Of a stretch of DNA of 64,000 bases, positions 1 to 13,728 are shown one piece after another. Numbering within the stretch: position 1 is the stretch's first letter; every line of letters begins with the position of its first letter. The stretch spans positions 1,905,001 to 1,969,000 of the forward strand of contig NC_134031.1 in NCBI RefSeq assembly GCF_964204645.1, in the 5' to 3' direction. The position numbers were made by a program, and so were the translations under genes. The notes beneath the pieces were generated by a model that saw only the letters and a list, made by a program, of their open reading frames with translations, did no database searches and was not told where the DNA came from. This DNA is from Tubulanus polymorphus. Lineage: Eukaryota > Nemertea > Palaeonemertea > Tubulaniformes > Tubulanidae.

Positions 1-189
1 CGGGTGCGCAGGTACATGCGCAGCTTTCCGAACGAAAACTGGCGGCACCAATCAGATTGCTCGTTGTATAATCGTTGAGGCAAATTTCAAGGAAGAACTA
101 TAAATGGGAAAACCCGGGCTAAAATAAAACGGGATTTCTGATTGGCTAAAAATCACATCATCTGAACTGCGCATGTATCTGCGCACACG
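1..189. repeat. Inverted-repeat element (MITE-like) at window edge
   Basis: About 20 bases at 4-24 (GTGCGCAGGTACATGCGCAG) reappear in inverted orientation at 168-188 with one mismatch, and an inner ACCAATCAGA-like stretch also recurs inverted near 138-147. This looks like a short foldback or MITE element. Its left edge may lie outside the window, so no target duplication can be tested. Confidence 0.45.
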
Positions 190-317
190 GTCGATTATGG
201 CAGGGTTTCGTGCTGTGGCAATCTCGATGCCATCAGGTTCGAATCCCTGCCGGGGGAGGATGTGTAAAATCTAATTCACGTATTAATGAATTTTTTTTAA
301 ATTTTCTATTTTGTAAG
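190..317. other. Non-coding stretch before the first exon, with a tRNA B-box-like motif
   Basis: Around 236-247 there is a perfect RNA polymerase III B-box-like motif, GGTTCGAATCC. Bases near 198 (GGCAGGG) are complementary to the CCCTGCC that follows it. No cloverleaf with acceptor and anticodon arms can be drawn, so it is probably a SINE or pseudo-tRNA fragment in the intron of the gene ending at 520. Confidence 0.3.
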
Positions 318-520
318 GATCAACAAGTGGCCTCGGTAGTTATAAAGGGAAGTATACGATGGATTACGAGTTTGGTACGGTTCTCAACGAACCGTCGACA
401 CCGGTGATCGAAAAACCAGCAGAGCCACCTATTGACCCGGAGGATATGCAGATAAAACCGGCCGAAGATGAAGAGACGTTCGCCTGGTCCGACTCGGCTA
501 ACGCCGATATGCTGTTCTGA
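318..520 (+). CDS. C-terminal coding exon of an unidentified protein (5' part outside window)
   Basis: A TATTTTGTAAG acceptor precedes an open frame that runs from 318 to a TGA at 518-520. It encodes about 67 residues ending in a hydrophilic, acidic and proline-rich tail, with a GLGSYKGKY stretch near its start, repeated EKPAEPP-like acidic/proline clusters and the C terminus SDSANADMLF. There is an internal ATG at 359, but the frame is open upstream to the acceptor, so this is more likely the last coding exon of a gene whose other exons precede the window than a tiny complete gene. No domain is recognisable. The amino-acid composition fits a cytoplasmic tail. Confidence 0.45.
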
Positions 521-936
521 GCATTACAAATACTCGGTATGATAGTTCGGATAAACATAAACCGCAATCACGCAGAAACAAGTCCAGATCAAACTGGTCG
601 GGACTAGACCAGAGTCAAATTTGGTTTGTGCTTTATAAGAGAGCGCATTAACACATAAATCACTCACTTGTTACTAACATGTTATCGAAAAAGTGAGTGA
701 TTTACAGAACAAGTGAATTTTGCGCCATGTTAAAATAGCACAGTCTCTCTTTGTGGAAATTCGGTGTGAAACCCTTAATAGAATAAAGCTATTAAGAATT
801 TGGCCAAAGCTCACGACACAATTCTCTAAAACTAAGTTCTATTGGCAAAAGAATCCTATATGTACGCATAAGACTGTTTTAAAGACAAAAAATGTTGTTA
901 ATCTATTGGATTCGTCAGAGCTGAATCAGTTGATAG

Positions 937-948
937 TATTATTATTAA

Positions 949-993
<45 letters not shown>
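937..993. repeat. (ATT)n microsatellite
   Basis: About 19 near-perfect ATT/TTA triplets, interrupted once near the left end. The leucine-rich frame it creates is an artefact. Confidence 0.95.
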
Positions 994-2839
994 CATTAAT
1001 ATAATTAAAGTGTTTTTTAACTATTTCCACTTATTACTGTTATACACAGCGACATAGACATGACAGTGTGGTGTGGTTGAGAGAGAGAGTGCGAGTGCGC
1101 GTTTACTTAGAAAGAAGGAAATTCTTTTAAGTTCATCGAAATGGAAAATTGTGTATAAAACAATTTGTTGACAAAGAAACATTTGACTTATCCTTTGAGC
1201 GTAAAGCCAGCCTGGGACACGCTAGAAGATTGCGGGTGCCTATAAGAGACGCCTGACCTTTTTGTTTCACTTTTTAATGTAGTCCGTGTCACAATTAAAG
1301 AAGTGTTTGACGTAGTTATTATGGCTTAGAAAAAAGTCTCGCGCAGATATTGAAAGTACGAGACAATTTCGGATGACGTATGGAGGGGATTTATCGAAAT
1401 CGAAAGAACGTCATTACTTTATCATTAATTGTATTGTAGAATACCCGGGGCCCGTTTCATGTTATGACTTAGCATCGATGAAAATGAAAGAATTGAAAGT
1501 CATTCTGCGAAACGCGCCCCTCTCGTCTTGTTATTCGTTCCAGCGATCGAATGAATACTATTTTCACAAAAAAAAGTTGTTCCTAGTTCTTCCAAACGTA
1601 CGTATACAAAGTCGTAACGAAACATAGAGATAGATTTCTATATAACGTGTTGTGCGAGTTTATGTAAAACAAAGGAAAAGTATTCTCAATGTATATATAT
1701 ACATGTATAGTGAACTCGTGTTTGTAAAGAAAGTAACAGTCTCGTTTTTTGTATGCATTCTTTTCATATACTCTTCAACTGTATATAGTGTCATATCCTC
1801 AATAGAAAACTTACAAGTATTTTAGAAGAAATCGAGCTGTCATTAAATGTCGATTCTGACTTTTTTTAAAGTCTGAGGCCAGTTGCTCATAAGTTGGTTA
1901 AAGATAACCCGAGGATAAATACCGCGGTAACAATGAAATTTAAATTGTCACTAAGTCAACTATCCACTTGTAAACTGTAACCAGCTTATGAGCTACTGAA
2001 GCCCCTGAACGGTTACCTCTGAGTTGAATGATTATGGTTATTTTTGAGTTGATGTGTTATCTCTGATCTGTGAATCGGTTGGATCTGACAGAGTCCCCGA
2101 TGTCGCGCTATGAATATTGCGTGATTGACAATATTTGTACAGAAATTCACTTACCACTATTTATTCAAAAAAAAATACTGAAATGTAAATATCGCGTTGT
2201 ATATATCACTGACTGTTGATCTTTCATCGGAGATCTGTTTTTAACTCTGAACAGTAGCTTTTTTAGTAATTTACGTAGCTTGAAAGTTCTACCTTGGCTT
2301 GAGAATGATTTTTGAAATGAGGATCTTACAATAACTGGTCTTACATATATATATGAATGTAACCAGAATTCTGATAAATATGTTTCAAATATCAAATCGC
2401 TGAAGAATGATAATTCTAATTTCAATTTCACTGTGAGGAGAGTTTTATGATTTATAAGTTTCCAAAAAATAATCATTCCATTTTCCACAAAATGTCATTC
2501 ACAAGACCAAAATTTATGAGTGATTGTTCATTTTGTTACTTTGATGAACAAATTTAGAGGTCTCTTCTATTCTATTGCGACCAAATTTATATTTCACACA
2601 TATCATGTATTTATTTAACTAGAAAGAGGTCAAGGTCGTTTGTTTGACATTCCTCGATAGCACTGTCAATGCAAATGTTTTGTGAACTGTTGAAATGTTG
2701 TGTCCAACAGTACAGATCACACAGGAAACACATTTTTCGGGATTCAGTTCCAAAATTGTGAGTCAAATGTTAACTGTTTGATAAGAATTTGTTCATTTTC
2801 AATGAGTTAATTTCGAATGAAATCATGGAAGCAGGTCCA

Positions 2840-3003
2840 CAGTGTTTTCAATAAGAAATTAAGCCAGGTCCCTTTGAAAAGCAGGAGGGTCCCCCCTATG
2901 TCACAGTCCCTGAAACAAAAGTTGGTTTGAAAAAAACAGGCGGGTCCTTTACAAACAACAGACAGGTCTGGGACCTGGGACCAGGCTCTTATTGAAAACA
3001 CTG
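2840..3003. mobile_element. 164-bp MITE with 17-bp perfect TIRs and 5-bp TSD
   Basis: The terminal inverted repeats CAGTGTTTTCAATAAGA (2840-2856) and its exact complement (2987-3003) bound a 164-bp element. It is flanked by the direct repeat GTCCA at 2835-2839 and 3004-3008. The interior has repeated GGTCC/GGGTCC motifs and no coding capacity. This is a non-autonomous DNA transposon; the superfamily is uncertain because a 5-bp duplication is not the 8 bp expected of hAT elements. Confidence 0.7.
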
Positions 3004-3626
3004 GTCCATTGAGAAATTGCACGCCTGCTGGAATGGGGCGGTTGAAAGATCTTATTGAACAAGGCCCTGGTGGTTCCTGAAACACATAACAAAAGATTGC
3101 TATTAATTCTGTAAGTAAAACTGTTGAAGGCCTTACGGCTTGCAGTAATTCATCATTGCACCTGTAATGTAGAGAGCCTTGTTTAGTTTCCACTGTGGAA
3201 CTGCAATAGATATCTATATATTTTTGATGAGCTGTCAGATCATTCTGGTGTCACGAAGACGGTTTGTTTTAGCTGAATTATTTTCTCGTTTTCTTTCTCT
3301 CTAGTCTGGCGTCGAGTAAAAATATCTAACGCAGATTCTCAATGATGGCCGCCATCTGTCGCCATTCGGAGTGATTTTTAAACGCTATTGAAAACAGTCA
3401 GTTGTGCGCATTCTCTCTTTTCATTCCCTCTTTCTCTCTCTCTCTCGCTCTCTTTATCTTACTGTCTCTCTCTCCCTCTCTCTCTCTCTTTCTTTTTTAT
3501 ATTATGTCATGCAAAAGCTCTTATATTTCCAGTACACAATCGATATCCTTTGACAACTGACAGAAAGCATTAGGATTATTTTTCATCATCATGATAGCGC
3601 TGAGCCTCCTCTCAGACTAGTGGTCA

Positions 3627-3640
3627 GGGGGGGGGGGGGG
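3627..3640. repeat. Poly-G tract
   Basis: Fourteen consecutive G residues. Confidence 0.9.
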
Positions 3641-5062
3641 CTAATAACCGAAAGTACTACGATTCAGTCTTAACGCATTTTACAATGTCGGCCATCTTGG
3701 AACTTGGTCCGAACTATTCCAGACTAAAGTTCCCTATCTTTGCCCATTATCTTTCCACACATTTTGTTGAAAAAGAAAGTTAAAAGCACTTAATTATCAT
3801 ACCATCGAGAGACAGCACAATTTTTAACGCTCCCTCGCAAAATAATTATCCCAAACTCATCAAGTTCGCAGTTTTTTTTCGTTACAACTGACCGAGTTTA
3901 CTATTCACTCTCGTCATTCCTTGCTAAAGTAATCAACGATAAAATGTTAAGTGGCGCAAATAAATTGCGAAGTATTGACAGCTCGAAAAAAAATTTGATG
4001 ATAATTTGACGTGATTTTTAATGCAGAGGAATCTGTTAAAATACGGCGGTGCAACAACCGACGACGAGTTTGGCCAGCGACCTGATATTGCGCTTATCGT
4101 CGCGAGTGTTTTACGGATGAAATGGCCTCGTATTACCAGCAGTTGTTTAGAAAAGAACGTCGTCTCATGTGCATTAAACTTTCATGAATTTACAAGCTCG
4201 ACGTCGATGTAATTCCACCCCCGAAATCATCCGAAGTCATTTCGTTGATTAATAAATCTTAAGCCGATCCATTTCCCGGTTCAGTTGATTCGCGAAGTGC
4301 GTGGAAGTCTAGATGAGATGAGAGAGAGGAGAGAGGGAGGGTGATGGAAGAGAGGAGAGGAGAGAGAGGGAGACTGGATAGCCTTGACACAATTTACATC
4401 TCCCTGCAATTTACAACTTCGTGAACCAAGCGTTTAGAATTCTTCACTTTCTTCTGGTTTGACATTCTCTGCTGCTGTCATTAATCTTCTGGCAGACGAA
4501 CGAAATTCGGGCGTCGAGCCAAATTTCTCAAGGACGTCGAATCTTTAGTTTTAAGGAAGACTTGCGTCCGTGTGAATTATGAATTGAATTTCTTCATTGG
4601 TAACAAATTTGAATCTCGAAAACTTGGGGCCGACCTCGAGGTTTTCGAGTGGTCGAAAAACTACAGCAATTCGGAATTTCGCATGGTTGTTAGCTTGTAT
4701 ATGGAATATTAGACATATGATATGGCTTCATCAAAGACATCAGTTACTTCCTAAGTAAATCATCAAGAGACCAGTGAACGCACTCTGACAAATATGGCCT
4801 TCATTTGCTACAGCTTCTGTATAGTCGTTTATCTGCCGTAAAGAGATTTATTGAGAGATCAGTTTGTATAATACGGATATAAATAACTCTTCAGTTCCCA
4901 ATCAACCCAGAGACCACACAATTCCCTCGATCTCCTCTCTCTCCCTTCATTCGTTACTCTGACGAAATACTTTCATCCAGACTGGCACTGGTAAACGTGG
5001 ACAAAACTTACCCGTGTTTTATACATGTAGTATTAAGTCGACCAGCAATAAACCGCCACTCG

Positions 5063-5078
5063 CCCCCCCCCCCCCCCC
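5063..5078. repeat. Poly-C tract
   Basis: About sixteen consecutive C residues. Confidence 0.9.
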
Positions 5079-8000
5079 ACCAACCTGTGAGAACGAAATT
5101 TCACGATTTTGCCTCAATCGAAATTAACCCTCTATAATGCTGCCATTCTCTCTATACGGCCAATATCCTAAACTACCGAGCTGGGCTACGGTATACTTTT
5201 ATGGGGGTTGACTGTAGGCTATTAAGGCATTATTCTATGTTTTTCATTATTCCAAACAGTGGCATGATAAAGGACTGTACTAGGAAGTTTCCATATTCCG
5301 TTTTAGGCACAATGTTTATACTGTAAACTGTGTATCTTTTCTTCCGCATTCTGATTTGACCTAAACTGTTGTTAATGTCGATCTGGTTCTCGACTGTGCT
5401 GTCTGCTCACTCGATCATCAATCGTTCGAATCGATATCGCCGTGAAATTGATAAGTTGTTTCGGTTCATGAACGCTGACATTCGCCTCATTAATCGCGGA
5501 CGCTTTACACACCAACTATTAATGACATTCAATTGAACGATCGTCAACGATATCCCTGCATCATCATTAAACCTAACCCTTTTTTTCTGGAGGATTTTTC
5601 GAAACTCTTGTTTCAGTTGTTGATGAATTCCGGGAACTCGATTCACAGACCAACTACACGATTCATTAAAGTAACATTAGTATTGTGTTATTTTGATGCA
5701 CGAGAAAGTTCCACAGTTCTACAGTTCAGGAACATGTTTTATAGACTTTTATCTCTAGCCATGTTAACTCGATCCATTTAACCCCCGATCTATGAAGACT
5801 GCCTCGACAAGACTAGACTTAACTCTTCAGATTGGCTGCTCATACCCTAAGTCTCTATCGCGGAACCAGTGCTTAATTAAATCTTGTCATAATTTTGAGC
5901 CAAAACGTTTACAAAATTGCTGAAAAAAAAGCCACAACAATTTTCTCGCCACTTCAGACGCTTCTCTCTCGCCGCGATCTTTCGACAAAATGTGAAACAT
6001 TTGTTTTTCGATGAGCTACATAAATTGGCTCCGTCCTACTTGTAGTGAAACAATTTTATTTGTCTCGGTACTAATAGCGCGGCGGTAGGACTTCGATCGG
6101 GCGCGAGATGCGCTGCACAGGAGTGTAATAAAATTCTCTGCGGTGTTTTTATTATTATATCACGCTTGATGAAGCGTCCCATAAACTGTTCTGTTGATAT
6201 ATTTTCGTTGTTACTCGCTGTATCTATTGTCTGCCCGCTCGTCTGAACCAGACGGAAAGATGATAAATATCCGGCTGCAGAATCGGAGCGCAGCAAATTT
6301 TTACTACATAAAGATTAATTGCGTTCTCGTCTGTAAATGTATCCACGCTTGCCAGAGTTCCCTTTAGATGGACTGATACATTGTGCCGAGTTTGTTTTGT
6401 ATGGTTATGACTGAAGTTGTTGACCGTGGTCAGTAATTGTGAATTGATGAATTAATTTTTGATTAATGAAATTTTGACTCTTGTCAAATTTAAATCAAAA
6501 CGTTGTCGTTTAGGCGTGAACATTTTTCATTTCAAATATTATACCCTGTAGGAAGATAGATCCAAGATCGGGTCCCGCAGTAAATGTTCAAATTATTTCG
6601 ATTATTCGACCATCACCTCGAAACTGGTGTTTTCATTTTCCAACTCTCAATTGCTGGACCACTGGTCTCTTTACTGCCGCCGGTTTCAGACATTTTGTAG
6701 GTTTACAAAACGTGTCGTTTTTGACGTGATAACTTTCTGTCGCTAGTTGTCGTTGTCGGGTATGTGCCGCTATGCGCGGACAGGAGACGCTGCTTGTTTT
6801 CTCGATATATTCATTGTGTTATTGGTGAATCGATTCGATCTTATTTTTATTGCGTGATCATCTGTCTCCTCCTCTCTCTCTCGGGAAATACACAGCCGGT
6901 GTCTATAAATACTATCATAAATAGATTAATTATTAGATCAGTGAGACCTAGTTAAATACAGTTGACTCTACACCGAGTTTTTGATGAGTGAAATTGTGTC
7001 CACGGCATTCAAACTCTCAGAGTCCCGTGAATGTATTGATTTTGACTGTGAGGCATCTAACCTAGATCATTGTTAAAGCGGCTCCCGTAAGATCGGGTTA
7101 AAAGAGGTCCTTAAGTCGAACGCGCACGACGCAGGGAAACAGACAAACCCGAAATCAAACATATTTGATCTCGGAAACCACGTTTCTCATAAACGCGCAC
7201 ATGACTCGGAAACGCTCAGGTTTCTGTCCCCCGTTTTCCTCTGCGTTGGGTTTAATGCGGTGCTCGAATTTATTTTTTCTGAGTGTCTTACTGTAGAATC
7301 ACCGAGCAGTACCGCGTGCGCGCCGCGATCACCTATCGTTTTTATCCGATCTCAAATTATAGAACATTATCTGAATCTCTTGGCGTCGTCGGCCATGTTT
7401 GACAATGGCAGACGACTTCGTTATTTCAATGCAAATAACTCGTTAATCGTTATAAGACAAAACCTGTTACATTCTCTGACTGAATCTATTGCATTTTTGT
7501 TCTTTCTGTGATTACTCTAAATATAGCAATAATTCCATATATTGCCGATAGTTTGTTAGTCGTTGTAAGACTTCGTATCTTGTTTCTATGTTGTTTATGC
7601 CTATTCTCCCTTTCTCAATAGTGTCTTCTATTATTGTGTATTAGACAATTTGTTCATGTTTGGTCTGAGTTCATTAAACTACTCGCTGTTTTGTAATTAG
7701 ATTATGAAATGTTAGCGTTATTTGATGGAGATACAATGTTGAATCGTTATAGGAACAAGGGCTGGGGTTTTGACGCATGTAATTCCTCTGTTGTAAGTTG
7801 AGCCCCACGAGTATAGATCGCGTTATCACTGTTGAGATGAAGACGTTATTTCCCTTAGATTGATATATTATGTAATATCGCAAACGATTGTTGTAAAATT
7901 TTGAATTGTTGTTTCCCCGTAAGAAATATTTGATGATAGGGTCTCTCCCCCTGTTAGACATTTTAACTTCATCGTTATTGACCTAAGATTCTTTGCTCGA

Positions 8001-8432
8001 TAAAAGAAAATGTCGTTTTGAATTTGAAATAGAATCGCCCTTTTTCTGACGTCTCGAAAGGGTGAAACGTTCACATATTATTTGTGTGACTCCAAGGCAA
8101 AGACATAAGTAGAATCATACCACACTTTTTGTTGTACAAACAACATGTAACTAGCAAAATGGAATCACTAGTTCTGTGTTATTAGTAGTTCATGTATATA
8201 TATATAAATTATATGGTTATATATTGTATTAATATTTAATGATTAATGTAATAAATATTAAGTCTATAATAATTACGATAATATTAGATAATCTACTATT
8301 TGATTATGAATGAATATCTTTATATGAGAAATAAAGATTATTGTAAAGTAGATTTTTATGAATGTTCTTTTCAGACGAATTTTAGCTTAGCGCAACAGCT
8401 GAAGGAGCATGGCCATTCATCGAAAACACACA

Positions 8433-8596
8433 ATATCAATTTAAACAACTGCTATTGTTTTTTCGTTGCGTTTCGGGTGGAATCCTTCCACGCATCTTCA
8501 GAGTTTGTTTGAAAATAGCGAAATCTCTCTGAAGATGGGTGGAAGGATTCCACCCGAAACGTAAGAGAAAAACAATAGCAGTTGTTTGAATTGATA
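8433..8596. repeat. Long hairpin with 71-base arms
   Basis: Bases 8433-8503 and 8526-8596 are reverse complements with only a handful of mismatches and small offsets, separated by a 22-base loop. The arms contain GGGTGGAATCCTTCCACCC-like palindromic sequence. On the plus strand the right arm could encode a short stretch ending ...GGRIPPET and a stop, reminiscent of C-terminal ends of some invertebrate retroelement ORFs. It is probably part of a transposable element; a transcript would fold into a long double-stranded stem. Confidence 0.75.
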
Positions 8597-8685
8597 TAGT
8601 AGGGTTTCTCCCAATTCATTAAGACTGGAAACTATTCATTACGGACATGGTCCCAGCAGTGTCCTTCTGTCGACGCCCTTGCCCT

Positions 8686-8730
8686 TGTTCAGTTCAGTTC
8701 AGTTCAGTTCAGTTCAGTTCAGTTCAGTTC
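8686..8730. repeat. (GTTCA)n pentanucleotide satellite
   Basis: Nine tandem copies of TTCAG/GTTCA. It resembles the 3' tails left by some LINE elements, but no LINE body is recognisable just upstream. Confidence 0.9.
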
Positions 8731-9319
8731 TATTCGTTTTGTTGAAGGTCGCGGTTTTTAAGCGCAAATCATCTCTTTCGAATCCCGCGAGTCTTGACGG
8801 GTTTTATTTCATCCAGTGCCTGGTAGAATTTAACGATGATTTATCAATAATTGATTTATTTCCGAGTGACCTCGCGCAGACGTTGCGGCGATTGTTGCGA
8901 TCGGACGCATAAAATTTCTCATGAAAAATGATCATTCTTTTCTGTGCTTATTTCTCAGTCGTTGCAATTACACGCAACGCGCGGCGCGGTTTGTCAAACC
9001 GCAGACGAATCTTACGCCAATCATCCTTCACAATCGCCTGAATGGAAATAACATTTTGGACGGAAGAATGGCATGTGGGAACATCGATGTTAGATCACCA
9101 TGGGAACGGCTGCAGAATTGAGCTGCATTCGAGGAGAGATATAATGATTCGATGTGACGTCACGAGGAGTCGAAGCGCCTTAGATTTGACAACAGTAGTC
9201 CCTTCTCTAATATACTAATTCAGTTAATTTTGAGATCCGAGCGCGATGCACCATCGTTTGAAGTTAGCAACAAGCAAAAACAAAAGTAAAAACAATTTTG
9301 CAAAACATTCTCATCAAAA

Positions 9320-10054
9320 GTGTGTCGGAATAGCGCTCCTTCGGGTTTCGTTTTCCAATGCGCCGTCGAAGGCAGCACTTTCTGGTTTCGACGGAACGGG
9401 CGCTTTGAACTAGAAAAATATATTATTTCGAACTCTTTCCTTAAAAGACGCGAATTTTCCAAACTGCGTCTCGGTTCCCATCGGCTTAGAATCGAGACGG
9501 GGCGTCACTGTCGTCCATTTTTACCAGCCAATGAGAGATTTTGCCTCTACTGTACTGTAAATAAAGTCGTTGAGGACGAATCCCACTTTTTACTCGAGTG
9601 TCCCTCGCTTCATCCTGCCAGAGTCTCCATTTTATCCTCACTTGTATGTTTCACAGAGTTTGAGTCTTTTTGTGTTTTCGATTAATTCCTATTTTTGATG
9701 TCCTATAACAACGGAGACTATGAAATTGCCAGCCTTATGTGTAACCTAGTTAACTCTTTATTTGCCCTCCGTTCAACACTTTGATTCTTTTATATTATAT
9801 TCACTTGATTGTATCGCCACCTAGTTTCCTTGCTGTAGTATTATATTTTGTTTTACGTTTAACATATTTTATTTGTAAATATTCTCTATTCCTATGTTAT
9901 CCATTATAAAAGCGATTTTAAATGTATGTCCACTCTTGTACTGTTTTCCCTGTGTCTTGATGTTAATATTTTATTGCTTGTCATTTCCTATGTAACTTGT
10001 GTATTATATGGAGCAATAAAATTAAAGTTCAAGTTCAAGTTCAAGTTCAAGATC
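9320..10054 (+). mobile_element. 3' end of a non-LTR retrotransposon (LINE), degraded
   Basis: The frame from about 9320 encodes the C-terminal region typical of CR1/RTE-like reverse-transcriptase polyproteins: a KLRLGSHRLRIETGRH stretch, then a C-x2-C...H-x4-C zinc-knuckle-like motif (FCLYCTV...ESHFLLECP). The frame is broken by an in-frame TAA at 9683-9685 and resumes as LMSYNNGDYEIASLM up to a TGA near 9781. The element ends in a short tandem AAGTTC tail at about 10022-10051. Reverse-transcriptase and endonuclease domains are missing, so this is a 5'-truncated, dead copy. Subfamily assignment is an inference. Confidence 0.75.
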
Positions 10055-10304
10055 AAAAAATCGAAAGAAAAGTCAACCTTGGTTCATCGGAATTTTTCTA
10101 AAATATCAAAGCTATTTTTAAAATATTGCATGCTTCCCACTTCGGTTATCCGTTCTCCTTTTTGGTGAGCGACGGTCATGGAATAGATAGAGACCTTTTT
10201 GTGCCGGTACCGATGGGATTCGAACCCCGGAATCATCAGATTTTGGAACAAATGTATCGAATTTGAATTTGACGATATGGTCGTTGCGACTACGATCTAA
10301 TCAT

Positions 10305-10350
10305 AACCCTAGTAGCGCGCACCTGTACACGCATGCGCACTTTACATACA
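10305..10350 (+). promoter_or_regulatory. Putative SET promoter with NRF-1-like site
   Basis: ACGCATGCGCAC at about 10329-10340 is close to the palindromic NRF-1 consensus YGCGCAYGCGCR, and lies about 25 bases before the SET start codon in a locally CpG-richer patch. NRF-1 sites are typical of housekeeping promoters in animals. No TATA box is evident. The transcription start has not been located. Confidence 0.35.
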
Positions 10351-10365
10351 GCTCCTCGTGAAATA

Positions 10366-13728
<3,363 letters not shown>

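Larger units (their letters stand above)
521..10365. other. About 9.8 kb without a convincing protein gene
   Basis: The first several hundred bases are probably the 3' UTR of the gene ending at 520. Elsewhere the open frames are short, lack splice context or protein-like composition, and look fortuitous. The stretch holds the ATT microsatellite, a MITE at 2840-3003, G and C homopolymer tracts, a GA-rich patch near 4313-4375, a 71-base-arm hairpin at 8433-8596, a GTTCA satellite and a LINE 3' end at 9320-10054, each listed separately. A perfect cyclic-AMP response element TGACGTCA lies at 9155-9162 with no gene I can attach to it. Confidence 0.6.

Noticed and set aside
197-262. tRNA gene suggested by a perfect B box
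   Set aside because: No A box at the right distance, no acceptor stem and no anticodon arm; the complementary bases pair in the wrong place.
2807-3193. 128-codon minus-strand open frame
   Set aside because: It spans the MITE at 2840-3003 and has no recognisable protein features.
10197-10300. tRNA gene on the minus strand (GGGGTTCGAATCCC)
   Set aside because: The T stem has only about three pairs and no other arm folds.
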